From the NCBI GenBank assembly GCA_963817395.1, contig CAWFOC010000004.1:62001-126000 (forward strand): 64,000 nt of DNA. The letters run 5' to 3'. Of this stretch, positions 49,301 through 58,104 are shown piece after piece. The number at the start of each line of letters is the position of its first letter. Position 1 is the first letter of the stretch. The notes beneath the pieces were generated by a model. It saw only the letters and a list, made by a program, of their open reading frames with translations, made no database searches and was not told the origin of the DNA. The position numbers were made by a program, and so were the translations under genes. The DNA comes from CAWGYQ01 sp963817395 (GTDB lineage: Bacteria; Acidobacteriota; Vicinamibacteria; Vicinamibacterales; CAVPJW01).

Positions 49301-50784
49301 GCGATGGTGTTCAGGGTTTCTCGCACTCCCGGGATTCGACCGTCGTCCACCCAACGACCGCTGTCGTCGAGCCGCATCGTCGCGAGGCCGTCTTCGAGCG
49401 CTATCCACAGCCGCCTAGGGTCCTGGCCAGAGAACCGAAGTGCGCCACTGGAGAACGACGCTCCCACGTTGGCTTTGATGAGGTGCGCCACGGTCCCGTC
49501 GATCTGGTGCAGGCCCGACCCGTAACCGACCACCAGGACATCGCCATTTGACGCCAGTCCCTGCGCCTGCGGGTTGCCCGGGCGGAAGCCCGTGACCTGC
49601 TTGAACGTAGAGGACTGCGCGTCGAGGTAGAACAGACCGACGCCCGTCCCGACGTAGAGCACGCCCTTGTGGCGCACGACGTCGGCGACCGTGCCCGACA
49701 AGCCGACCTTGGCGTCGAACCGGGAAAGGGGCGATGGGATTTCAATCTGGCATACGGCACCTTCCGGGCCGACCCACAGCATGCCGGTGTGATCCACGAA
49801 CATCGAGAGACCGTTGTCGTTGGGCAGCCCGGTCGCCTGGTTGATGTGCCGCAACACGTGGCCGGTGACGTCCATGATGACGACGCCGCCGCTGATGGTG
49901 GTCAGGCCGAGGGTGCCATCAGGCAGCTGCATGCCCTTGTAGAGGGTGTTCGTCCGGAGGTAGTCGTCGGCGTCGGTCCGGAACGGGCGAAACGACTGGC
50001 CGTCGTACAAGAACAAGCCCCGGTTGAACGTGCCAACGAGCAGGTCGGAGCCCGCCTCACGAGCCAGGGGCAGGAGCACCTGGAGCCGCTCCTGCGCAAA
50101 CTGCTCGCTGCCCGGAATCGTCTGGAGCTCGTCGCCGACCATGCGCTGCAGGCCGACGCCCTGGTGTTGCACGTAGTAGACGCCGCCGACCCAGAACCCG
50201 AACAGGAAAGGGCCCTCTGGTCTCCAGCTCCGGACCTTCCATCCGGTGGCGCTCTGCGGGTCGGAGGGAGGCGTCAGCCGAAACAGGATCTCGCGAGATT
50301 GAAAATAAATCCCCCCGGGTGTCGCGTGAGCCGTCCACACGTCATTGAAGTCGCGGTCAGCCTGCGGGATGTGCTCCATCAGGGAGACGTACTGCATCTG
50401 CCCCTGCGCGTCGGGCGCCAGATAGCCGACCTCCCCGGCACCGCCTATGTACAGCCGGCCTTGATCGTCTTTTGCAATGGAGCGCACCACCGACTTGTTG
50501 ATCGTTTCGATCAACCGCCATGACGATCCGTCGTACTCGAGGGTGCCCAGGTTGTTGCCGACGTAGATCAGCCCACGGTTGTCTTCGGCGAACACCCAGT
50601 TCTGGGAAGTGGCCCCGTAGTCTCTCGCCCCGATGCAGTTCAAGAACGGAAGGCCCACCTCACCGCGCGTGGCGGGCACACTGGAGTCCGCCGGCGCTCC
50701 GGGCGGGGACGGCTGGGCGACCAGCAGGCTCGGAACGAGGGCAGAGGTGGCGAGTATGAGGCCGAGCCGGGCGGTCGTGGTCAT
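46351..50784 (-). CDS. very large hybrid-type sensor histidine kinase with periplasmic propeller (frameshifted three times)
   Basis: About 1,480 residues. After a signal peptide (LGLILATSALVPSLLVA) come about 680 residues of two-component-regulator propeller (WVFAEDNRGLIYVGNNLGTL; LWIALEDGLATMRLDDSG), a Y_Y_Y-type strand segment, one membrane helix (WWAYSLYVLGVGGAVFGLVA), a coiled coil, two GAF-like domains and a HisKA/HATPase core: the H-box IAHEIKNPLNFVNN, N-box FLNIVNNACYAT and G-box DNGEGIPQEI with GQGTGLGLSIS. Frame changes near 48,610, 47,885 and 46,985 interrupt it. Start ATG overlaps the stop of the phosphatase gene (ATGA). It should sense a periplasmic ligand. Confidence 0.8.
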
Positions 50785-52007
50785 GCGGTCACCGATGCCG
50801 GTACAGTCGGCGCACTCACCGTCGCCACGCTGACTCGAGGCGCCCAGGTGAGCACGAGCACGGTGATGTCATCGGCCTGCGGAGCGCCGCTCGCGAATTG
50901 CTCGACGTCGGCCATCACGCCCCCGACGATTTGCTGCGCGGTCACGGTGGCGCCCATGGTTGCGAGGCGCGCCAGGGTGGCTTCGAGTCGCTCCTCGTCA
51001 TAGTGCTCGTCGCCGGTGCTGACGGCCTCGGTCACCCCATCGGTGTAGAGCACCAGCGAATCGCCAGGGCCGAGATCGATCGTCGTCGCCTGGTAAGCGC
51101 TGTCGGCGAACATGCCCAACACGAGCCCGCCGACTTGTGGCGTGGGCTCGACCGAGCCGCCGGCGCGCAATATGTAGGGCGGATTGTGTCCGGCGTTGCA
51201 CATCTCGATGCGGCCGGTCCGCGTATCGAGCACACCGTAGAAGCAGGTCACGAACATCCCGCCGACGTCCTCGGCAGCGAGCGACGCGTTGACCGATGCC
51301 AGGCATTCGCTCGGCGAGGATCCGCGTGCCGCGGTGGCCCTGAGCAGCGTGCGACTGACAGCCATGAAGAGCGCAGCGGGCACTCCCTTGCCAGTCACAT
51401 CGCCGATGGCGAACGCCAGGCGGTGTTCGTCGATGAAGAAATAGTCATAGAAATCGCCGCCGACCGATCGCGCGGCCTGCATGCTGCCGTGGATGGCGAT
51501 GTCTGCACGATGCGGAAAAGGCGGAACGCGCTGTGGCACGATGGACTGCTGAATGCGCTTGGCGACGTCGAGCTCGCGGGCAAGCGCGACGAGCCGTTCG
51601 TGATCGTGCGCGGCCTGCCGCTTCGTGAGCGCCTCTTGAATGCTCCGGCTCAACGTGAGGGCGAGGTCCTGAAAGTCAATCGGCTTGGTGATGAAGTCGA
51701 AGGCACCGCGATTGAGCGCGGCCCGGATATTCGCCATGTCGCCGTAGGCCGACACAATCACCGATTTCAACAGCGGGTACCGCTCGTTGAGGTTGGCGAG
51801 CAGCGTCAGGCCGTCCATCACCGGCATGTTGATGTCGGTGAGCACCACGTCGGCGTCGCCCTGACTGTCGAGTTGCCGGAGCGCATCCTGCCCGTTGCTC
51901 GCGAAAACGAACCTCATCGTCCGATCGCGGATCTCGCGCCGAAACCTCTGAGTAATAAGCAGTTCAAGATCAGGCTCGTCATCGACGACGAGAATCGTGT
52001 GGGGCAT
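50781..52007 (-). CDS. receiver plus PP2C-type (RsbU/SpoIIE-like) phosphatase
   Basis: A 408-residue protein: receiver 1-125 with Asp58 in VVLTDINMPVM and Lys in FITKPIDF; a linker coiled coil; then a PPM phosphatase with VGGDFYDYFF, GDVTGKGVPAALFMA, NAGHNPPY, LYTDGVTEA and QADDITVLVL. All metal-binding Asp residues are present. Such proteins dephosphorylate anti-anti-sigma factors in partner-switching systems, and phosphorylation of the receiver controls them. It leads the operon with the sensor kinase and a second receiver. No anti-sigma partner is encoded nearby. Confidence 0.9.
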   Translation of the reverse strand: MPHTILVVDDEPDLELLITQRFRREIRDRTMRFVFASNGQDALRQLDSQGDADVVLTDINMPVMDGLTLLANLNERYPLLKSVIVSAYGDMANIRAALNRGAFDFITKPIDFQDLALTLSRSIQEALTKRQAAHDHERLVALARELDVAKRIQQSIVPQRVPPFPHRADIAIHGSMQAARSVGGDFYDYFFIDEHRLAFAIGDVTGKGVPAALFMAVSRTLLRATAARGSSPSECLASVNASLAAEDVGGMFVTCFYGVLDTRTGRIEMCNAGHNPPYILRAGGSVEPTPQVGGLVLGMFADSAYQATTIDLGPGDSLVLYTDGVTEAVSTGDEHYDEERLEATLARLATMGATVTAQQIVGGVMADVEQFASGAPQADDITVLVLTWAPRVSVATVSAPTVPASVTA

Positions 52008-52232
52008 ATTGCTCTGGTCCGGAAACCGCGGCCGGAACGCTACCGCTGAGGACGGTTATCGATGGAGGTCCAAGACGGGCCCAGCAGACTGCTGAGCTTC
52101 CGACAAGTCTAGCACTTCTCGGTTCCTGCGCGAGTTGACCGGCGTCAATCGCAGGCTGGTCTTCGCCGACAATGCCGATCCCGGATACGTGTCCGCCTGA
52201 GGGCCGTCAGCTACTCTTTCGTTCCTTCCGGT

Positions 52233-52337
52233 AATCTCGAGACGCCGGCCCTTCGAGGCCGGCGGCGCGGGCATCGTGATCTCGAGCACGCCATCGCGGA
52301 AGGTCGTCTTCGCCGCGGGTGTCTCTCGGCTCAAATC
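52233..52337 (-). pseudogene. remnant of an Hsp20/alpha-crystallin gene
   Basis: The minus-strand reading contains AAKTTFRDGVLEITMPAPP and then SKGRRLEI, the characteristic last beta strands and I-x-I-like tail of a small heat-shock protein. No other part of the fold remains on either side: the upstream bases are the kinase gene and the downstream bases reach the phosphatase gene. A relic of a deleted chaperone gene. Confidence 0.45.
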
Positions 52338-52413
52338 ACGCGCTGACCGCTTGGTCCGCGTTCTCGTTAGGCGCCAGCGCACTGACCAGCTAGAATCGCC
52401 CGACCGGCCTGCC

Positions 52414-55110
52414 ATGCCTCTTGCTAGCGGCACACGCCTCGGCCCGTACGAGATCCTGGGCGCTCTCGGCGCCGGCGGAATGGGCGAGGTGTACAAAGCG
52501 CGCGATACGCGGCTCGATCGCAGCGTCGCGATCAAGGTGCTGCCGCCCGAGTTTGCCACCGACTCCAGCCTGCTCGCCCGGTTCGAACGCGAGGCGCGGG
52601 CCGTCGCCGCGCTCGACCACCCGCACATCTGCGGCATTCACGACGTCGGCGAGGCGAACGGCCTGCACTATCTCGTCATGCCCTGTCTCGACGGGCAGAC
52701 GCTCGCGGCCCGCCTGGAGAAGGGCGCCGTGCCACTCGACCAGGCGCTGACGATCGCGACCCAGATCGCCGACGCGCTCGACAAGGCCCACCGGCAGGGC
52801 ATCGTCCATCGGGATTTGAAGCCCGCCAACATCATGCTGACGAAGACGGGCGCGAAGCTGCTCGACTTCGGTGTTGCCAAGCTCCGCGCGCCTGACGGTC
52901 CAATCTCGATGTCCGGGATGACGCGGCTGGCCACGACCTCCTTCGAGACCGACCGCGGGACGATTCTGGGGACGGTGCACTACATGGCCCCGGAGCAGGT
53001 GGAAGGCAAGGAGGCCGACGCGCGCAGTGACATCTGGGCGCTCGGGGTGATTCTGTACGAGATGACCAGTGGTATCAGGCCCTTCACCGGCGCCACGCCG
53101 GCGAGCGTCATCGGATCGATCCTCAAGGACGAGCCACCGCGACTGTCGATCGCGCAGCCGCTGGCCCCGCCGTCTCTGGATCGTGTGGTGACGACGTCGC
53201 TCGCCAAGGATCCTGACGATCGACAGCAGACGGCGCGCGACCTGCTGCGTGAGCTGCGGTGGGTGACCGAGGGCGCCGACCGCATTGGGCGGGACACCGG
53301 GGCACAGGCGAAGGCGCGCCCTTCACGGGTCCTGGTCGGCGTGTTGGGGGTGGCCGCGGCCGCTGCGACGATATTCGCGGGCATCGCATGGCTCCGTCCG
53401 GAAAGGCCTGCGCCCATCCGCGACGTGCGTTTCCTGGTCCACCCTGAGCGTGGCAGCACGTTCTCCACGCCGCCCGCCTCCGTCGTTGCCCCGCAGTTTG
53501 CCATCTCGTACGACGGCAGCGCGTTGGCGTACGTCGCCACGTCCAACGGCCGGGCGATGGTGTGGGTGCGGCCCCTTGATTCGGCGCTCGCACAGGTCGT
53601 GCCTGGAACCGAGGATGCGAGCCATCCGTTCTGGTCGCCGGACGGCCGGTCCCTAGGCTTCTTCTCGCAGGGGAAGTTCAAGACCGTCAGCATCAGCGGC
53701 GGGGCCCAAGTCGTCCGGACGATTGCGGCGTTGGACTCCCGGGGCGGGGCGTGGGCTCCGGACGGCACGATCCTGATATCCCCAGGATCCGCGTCGGGGC
53801 TGATGCGCGTGACGACGGACGGATCCGTTCAGCCAACCCTTCTCCTTGATCGCGCCACGCTCGTGCGGTCCCATCGCTGGCCGTCGTTCCTGCCGGACGG
53901 CCGACACTTTGTCTTCGTACTCCGCTCCCCGGATGTCAACAAACGCGGCATCTATCTCGCGGCGTTGGGCAGCGACGCGACCACGCGACTCGTGGAAGGC
54001 GACTGGGGCGCGGCAGGAGTCGACGACCAGCTGCTGTTCATTCGGGGACGCACGCTGCTCGCGCAAACGCTCGATGTCGCGAACCGACGGGTGATCGGCG
54101 AGCCCACTCCGCTCCTCAGCGGCATTGGAGTGTCCTCGAACGGCTACTCAGGGTTCTCGATATCGCGGAACGGCACGCTCGCGTATTCCGAGCCCTGGCC
54201 TGCGCAGGGCGAGCTTGTCTGGTTCTCCCGGGACGGCCGTCAGATCGGGGATCCGATCACCCCGCTTGCCGATTATGTGTCCTTTTCTTCATCTCCTGAC
54301 TGGAGCCGGCTCGCCATGAGCCGCGTCGATCCGTTGATCGGCACCGGAGACATCTGGCTCAACGATTTTCGAACGCGCGTCACCAGCCGCCTGACGACGG
54401 ATCCTTTTCACGACGGCCGTGTGGTGTGGTCCCCGGACGGTTCGCGGATTGTCTTCTCGTCGAATCGCAGCGGGATAAATGCCCTGTATTCGAAGGCTGC
54501 GGATGGCAGTCAGGCCGAGGAGCTTATCTTCGAGGACGCCGCTGAGCGCGGAAACGCGCTTCCCACCGACTACTCGCGGGACGGCTCGTACGTGTTGTTC
54601 GGCAACGTTTCCTCCAGCTCGTCCTTCGATCTGTGGGTCCTCTCGATGGGCCGTTCGCCTCGAGCCGAGCTGGTGTTGCAGTCGGAGTTCAACGAATACA
54701 ACGCCAAACTGTCGCCAGACGGTCAATGGATGGCGTACGTCTCCGAGGAGACCGGGGCGCCGCAGGTGATCGTCCAGTCGTTTCCGAAGGGTGAGCTCCG
54801 TCGGCAGGTGTCCTCGAGGGGCGGCACCGAGCCGCAGTGGCGGGCGGATGGGCAGGAACTCTATTTTCTCGACGCGGACGGCATGCTGATGGCGGTCTCG
54901 GTCTCGCTTCGCCCGACCTTCAAGAGCGGCGTGCCGGCGCCGCTCTTTCCGACGCGCGTGCCGGTTGGCGCGAATCCTTACAGGCAGCACTATCTTCCGT
55001 ACGCCGATGGTCAACGCTTCCTCGTCAACACCGCTCCGCCGAATGTCGCCGCGCCCGCAATCCACGTGGTGCTCGATTGGCGCTCGCTGCTGGAGAACGG
55101 ACCACGGTAA
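52414..55110 (+). CDS. Ser/Thr protein kinase with extracytoplasmic PD40-type beta-propeller
   Basis: A 898-residue intact protein. The kinase (1-280) has the G-loop GAGGMGEVY (19-27), Lys41, HRDLKPAN (132-139), DFG (151-153) and MAPEQ. A membrane helix (residues about 306-326) is followed by a WD40-like/PD40 propeller with blades such as HPFWSPDGRSLGFFSQGKFK, VVWSPDGSRIVFSSNRSG and RFLVNTAPPNV. This is the standard Acidobacteriota design: an outer sensor propeller controlling a cytoplasmic kinase. The ATG at 52414 has no strong ribosome-binding site, but upstream frame extension is not protein-like. Confidence 0.92.
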   Translation: MPLASGTRLGPYEILGALGAGGMGEVYKARDTRLDRSVAIKVLPPEFATDSSLLARFEREARAVAALDHPHICGIHDVGEANGLHYLVMPCLDGQTLAARLEKGAVPLDQALTIATQIADALDKAHRQGIVHRDLKPANIMLTKTGAKLLDFGVAKLRAPDGPISMSGMTRLATTSFETDRGTILGTVHYMAPEQVEGKEADARSDIWALGVILYEMTSGIRPFTGATPASVIGSILKDEPPRLSIAQPLAPPSLDRVVTTSLAKDPDDRQQTARDLLRELRWVTEGADRIGRDTGAQAKARPSRVLVGVLGVAAAAATIFAGIAWLRPERPAPIRDVRFLVHPERGSTFSTPPASVVAPQFAISYDGSALAYVATSNGRAMVWVRPLDSALAQVVPGTEDASHPFWSPDGRSLGFFSQGKFKTVSISGGAQVVRTIAALDSRGGAWAPDGTILISPGSASGLMRVTTDGSVQPTLLLDRATLVRSHRWPSFLPDGRHFVFVLRSPDVNKRGIYLAALGSDATTRLVEGDWGAAGVDDQLLFIRGRTLLAQTLDVANRRVIGEPTPLLSGIGVSSNGYSGFSISRNGTLAYSEPWPAQGELVWFSRDGRQIGDPITPLADYVSFSSSPDWSRLAMSRVDPLIGTGDIWLNDFRTRVTSRLTTDPFHDGRVVWSPDGSRIVFSSNRSGINALYSKAADGSQAEELIFEDAAERGNALPTDYSRDGSYVLFGNVSSSSSFDLWVLSMGRSPRAELVLQSEFNEYNAKLSPDGQWMAYVSEETGAPQVIVQSFPKGELRRQVSSRGGTEPQWRADGQELYFLDADGMLMAVSVSLRPTFKSGVPAPLFPTRVPVGANPYRQHYLPYADGQRFLVNTAPPNVAAPAIHVVLDWRSLLENGPR

Positions 55111-55238
55111 CAACGCGGACTCTCACATCCGTGACGGGTCCGGGTCGAGTGAGCGGATGCGTCCCGTTCCCGACGATCGCCTGCGAGCCTTGCAGGAAGC
55201 CACGGATCCGCAATCCCACTTCGTGACAACGAGCAGGC

Positions 55239-55652
55239 TCACAAGTCGCGAGGCAACAGCTTCGGGTTGCCCGGGATCGTTACAGCCGCGAAGTGGCGGA
55301 GATCCAGAGTCGCGATCGCCTGTGCCTTGAGCCTGATCGCGCTCGCGATGACGACGGCGTCGACGAGTCCGAGGCGTAGCGCGCGATGACGAACAGTGAG
55401 CCGTCGCGCGTGATCCAGATCGCGTTCATCCCCCCAGGCTACCGTGAAAATACCGTCTGCAAGGTCCGCGAGGAATGCCTCCTGCGCGCGCGGGCTGATG
55501 TGTGCCCCAACCAGATAATCCACCTCGGGCAGGATGGCCCAGGGGAGCACCCATGCGCTCGGGTCGCGTTCGTAGATCTCGCGAAGCGTCCGATGGTGAC
55601 GATCGCTGCGATCGATCAGCGCGAGGACAGCGCCCGTGTCGGCAACGATCAC
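55239..55652 (-). CDS. vapC: PIN-domain ribonuclease toxin (VapC-like)
   Basis: A 137-residue PIN domain: Asp5 in VADTGAVLALID, Glu in LPEVDYLV, Asp in GLVDAVVIASA and Asp in ATLDLRHF. GTG start at 55652 overlaps the antitoxin stop (GTGA). Different in sequence from the toxin at 21.7 kb, so the two systems are not recent duplicates. Endoribonuclease acting on tRNA or rRNA when freed from its antitoxin. Confidence 0.88.
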   Translation of the reverse strand: MIVADTGAVLALIDRSDRHHRTLREIYERDPSAWVLPWAILPEVDYLVGAHISPRAQEAFLADLADGIFTVAWGDERDLDHARRLTVRHRALRLGLVDAVVIASAIRLKAQAIATLDLRHFAAVTIPGNPKLLPRDL

Positions 55653-55885
55653 CGCCGTGTGAGGCCGGCGAGCAGATCCTCGGCCCGCTCGCTGAGATCG
55701 CGTCGACGGCTGGCGCCCGCGCCCACACTACGCGCCCGGCGCGCCGGCGTTGCGGTCGCGGTGTACCGCGCCACGGCCTCGCGAACGAGTTCGGCGGGCG
55801 CACGCCCCTGAGCGCGTGCGATCGCCTTCAACCGGCGGTAGTCGGCCGCATCGAGGTACACGGTGGTCTTCTGGACAGCTGGCAT
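55649..55885 (-). CDS. vapB: ribbon-helix-helix antitoxin (VapB/CopG-like)
   Basis: A 78-residue protein with a ribbon-helix-helix start (KTTVYLDAADYRRLKAIARA, then APAELVREAVARYTA) and a disordered basic tail for toxin binding (SERAEDLLAGLTRR). It overlaps the PIN-domain gene by four bases and is preceded by a perfect palindrome, so it should repress its own operon. Confidence 0.85.
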   Translation of the reverse strand: MPAVQKTTVYLDAADYRRLKAIARAQGRAPAELVREAVARYTATATPARRARSVGAGASRRRDLSERAEDLLAGLTRR

Positions 55886-55888
55886 ATG

Positions 55889-55906
55889 GTTACCATATAT
55901 GGTAAC
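55889..55906. promoter_or_regulatory. perfect 18-bp palindrome, operator of the second VapBC-type pair
   Basis: GTTACCATATATGGTAAC is fully self-complementary and ends four bases before the antitoxin ATG codon on the minus strand. The AT-rich centre fits a -10 region. Typical site for a ribbon-helix-helix repressor. Confidence 0.75.
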
Positions 55907-56095
55907 GATCCCTCAACCAACCGTCAAGCGCGCGCGTTTGCTTCTTGAGAACCTTCCTACTTCCTCACTTCCCTCGTTCCTCAGTTTCTTTCTGGTCTTT
56001 ACACTTCAGAAGAATTCGTAATCGGCGAGGCCTCTTCGCGATAGTCGGCTGACTGCTAACACGCGCGTGACGCTCCGGCTGAGCTTCAAATCACT

Positions 56096-56123
56096 TTGAC
56101 AGCGATCCGCGTTGGATTAGTCT
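56096..56123 (+). promoter_or_regulatory. promoter-like elements close to the His-X-Asp protein start
   Basis: TTGACA (56096-56101) and TAGTCT (56118-56123) are separated by 16 bases. The ATG follows only eight bases after the -10-like box, and no purine-rich ribosome-binding site is present. If used, the transcript would be leaderless or nearly so. Confidence 0.4.
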
Positions 56124-56131
56124 GAACCGCC

Positions 56132-56932
56132 ATGAGCGAGCCGAACGATCCCAAGCGACCAAAGACCGGATCCACACTGAAGGGAAAGGCGGCTGCGCGA
56201 TTCCCGCCGGATCCCGGACACTTCGACCAGGCGCACCTCGACGTCCCACCTGAACCCGGCCACATCGATCTAGCACCTGGCCCCGGCCACTTCGACGCGG
56301 GCCCTGATCCCGGGCATTTCGACCACGGTCACTTCGACCAGGGGCCGCACCTCGATCAGGGTCACATCGATCGCGGGCATTTCGATCAGGGTCCGCATTT
56401 CGATCAAGGCTTCTTCGACGTGGGCCACCTGGACGAGGGACATGACGACCTGGTCCATGTCGACCGCCAGCACTCGGACGCCGGCCATGCCGATGAGCCG
56501 CATCTGGACACGATCCCGACGCACGTCGACGGGGTTCACGCCGACACCCCTCACAGCGACCACGGGGACCACGCACACTTCGATTTCGGGCACTTCGACG
56601 TGCCCCATTTCGACTTCGGCCACCTCGACGGGGGCCACGTGGACGAGGGACACCTCGATCATCATCTCGATTTTCACCACACCGACGTCCACCACGGCGA
56701 CGAGCACTTCGATCACGAGGATCACAGCGATCACGACGATCATCACGATCACAGCGACGAGCACGACGACAGTTTCGTGGACGAGGGCAACGGCGACGAC
56801 CTTCCGGACCCGTGGCTCGTTCTCGAAACGCAGCAACGTCTCCTCGTCCGCCTCGAGAAGCTGGAGGAGTTGATGGAACGCATCCTCAAGCATCTCAGGC
56901 TCCAGAGCACCGGCGACGACCCAGGCAGGTAG
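56132..56932 (+). CDS. His-X-Asp repeat protein, candidate radical-SAM-modified peptide precursor
   Basis: A 266-residue protein in three parts. Residues 1-29 are basic (KRPKTGSTLKGKAAARFPPD). Residues 30-213 carry 36 His-X-Asp triplets out of 42 histidines; in the first half they recur about every five residues as Gly-His-(Phe/Leu/Ile/Val)-Asp, for example GHFDHGHFDQGPHLDQGHID. Towards the end they become denser and more polar (HSD, HDD, HHD). Residues about 228-258 form an amphipathic helix (LVLETQQRLLVRLEKLEELM). There is no signal peptide and no cysteine. It is followed by a radical SAM/SPASM gene after two bases. Proposed precursor of a repeatedly modified peptide; a metal-binding His/Asp-rich protein is the main alternative. 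Confidence 0.8.
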   Translation: MSEPNDPKRPKTGSTLKGKAAARFPPDPGHFDQAHLDVPPEPGHIDLAPGPGHFDAGPDPGHFDHGHFDQGPHLDQGHIDRGHFDQGPHFDQGFFDVGHLDEGHDDLVHVDRQHSDAGHADEPHLDTIPTHVDGVHADTPHSDHGDHAHFDFGHFDVPHFDFGHLDGGHVDEGHLDHHLDFHHTDVHHGDEHFDHEDHSDHDDHHDHSDEHDDSFVDEGNGDDLPDPWLVLETQQRLLVRLEKLEELMERILKHLRLQSTGDDPGR

Positions 56933-56934
56933 AC

Positions 56935-58104
56935 GTGTCGGTGGAGCTTCGCCCGTTCGGCGTGCGCTGCAATCTTCAGTGTCACTACTGCTACCAGAAC
57001 CCGCAGCGGGACGCCGACAACGTGGCGCGGTCATACGACCTGAAGAAGATGCAGGCGGCGGTGCTGCAGGAGGGAGGGCCCTTCACGCTCTTCGGGGGCG
57101 AGCCGCTCCTGACCCGAGCCGCGGATCTGGAGGAGTTGTTCCGTTGGGGCTACGAGCAGTTCGGCGGAAGCGGACTGCAGACCAACGGGTCGCTGATCAC
57201 CGACGCACATATCCAGCTGTTCAAGCGTTACCACGTTCGCGTCGGCATCTCTCTCGACGGCCCTGGAACGCTCAACGACGTGCGGTGGGCGGGATCGGAA
57301 GCGAGAACCCTCGAGGCGACGGCGCGCAGCCAACGGGCCATCGAGCGCCTGTGCGAGAGCGGCATTCGCCCTAGCTTGATCGTGACCTTGCACCGGCAGA
57401 ATGCCGCTCGAGAAACGCTGCCGATTCTCTACGACTGGATTCGCTCGCTCGCGGCAACGGGCGTGCGCTCCATCCGGCTGCACCTTCTGGAGGTGGAAAA
57501 CGAGGCCGTGCGCCGGCAGTACGGGCTGAGTGTCGAGGAGAACCTCGAGGCGGTCCTGGGCTTCGCTAATCTCGAACGCGAGCTCCCGGGTGTCCGGTTC
57601 GATTTGTTCAGGGACATTCTCCGGTTGCTCGCTGGGCAGGACGAGCACACGTCATGCGTGTGGAACGCATGCGATCCGTATACGACCCGCGCCGTACGCG
57701 GCGTGGAAGGGGATGGGCAGCGCACGAACTGTGGCCGCACCAACAAGGAGGGCATCGATTTCGTGAAGGCGGAGCAGCCGGGATATGAACGGTACCTCGC
57801 CCTTTATCACACCCCGCAGGAGCATGGCGGGTGCCGGGACTGCCGGTTCTTCCTGTTCTGCAAAGGCCAGTGTCCGGGCACGGCGATCGACCAGGACTGG
57901 CGCAATCGAACGGAGCACTGCGAGATCTGGAAGACGCTCTTCACCAGGGCCGAAGGCGACATGCTGCGGCGCGGGTGGAGGCCGCTCTCCAGGCATCCGC
58001 TTCGCAAGTCGTTGGAAGGTGCGTTGCTGGACGGCTGGGCCCGTGGTGAGAATCCTTCAATCGCACAGACCTTGCGCCGGCTGACTGCGTCCGCACCTCA
58101 GTAG
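56935..58104 (+). CDS. radical SAM/SPASM peptide maturase
   Basis: A 389-residue enzyme starting at a GTG two bases after the precursor's TAG, with AGGTAG as ribosome-binding site. The radical SAM cluster is C12-N-L-Q-C16-H-Y-C19, and GGEP (54-57) follows. The C-terminal cysteines fit the SPASM consensus exactly: C246-x14-G261-x4-C266, then C300-x2-C303-x5-C309-x3-C313, then C329, implying two auxiliary iron-sulfur clusters. SPASM enzymes of this size modify ribosomal peptides by cross-links or thioethers or act as sulfatase maturases. The adjacent repeat protein points to the former. A formylglycine role for the sulfatase at 25-27 kb is possible but distant, and that sulfatase uses Cys. Confidence 0.88.
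   Translation: MSVELRPFGVRCNLQCHYCYQNPQRDADNVARSYDLKKMQAAVLQEGGPFTLFGGEPLLTRAADLEELFRWGYEQFGGSGLQTNGSLITDAHIQLFKRYHVRVGISLDGPGTLNDVRWAGSEARTLEATARSQRAIERLCESGIRPSLIVTLHRQNAARETLPILYDWIRSLAATGVRSIRLHLLEVENEAVRRQYGLSVEENLEAVLGFANLERELPGVRFDLFRDILRLLAGQDEHTSCVWNACDPYTTRAVRGVEGDGQRTNCGRTNKEGIDFVKAEQPGYERYLALYHTPQEHGGCRDCRFFLFCKGQCPGTAIDQDWRNRTEHCEIWKTLFTRAEGDMLRRGWRPLSRHPLRKSLEGALLDGWARGENPSIAQTLRRLTASAPQ

Noticed and set aside
49977..50784. Separate stand-alone propeller protein ahead of the kinase
   Set aside because: Domain order across the frame changes is that of a single propeller-Y_Y_Y-GAF-histidine kinase protein, and no ribosome-binding site or start lies at the breaks.
56219..56780. 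CRISPR or tandem-repeat array
   Set aside because: The periodicity is codon-based within an open frame; units are degenerate and there are no spacers.
56270..57034. A Val/Glu-rich minus-strand open frame opposite the repeat gene
   Set aside because: It is the complement of the His-X-Asp codons, has no start signals, and would be a repeat shadow.
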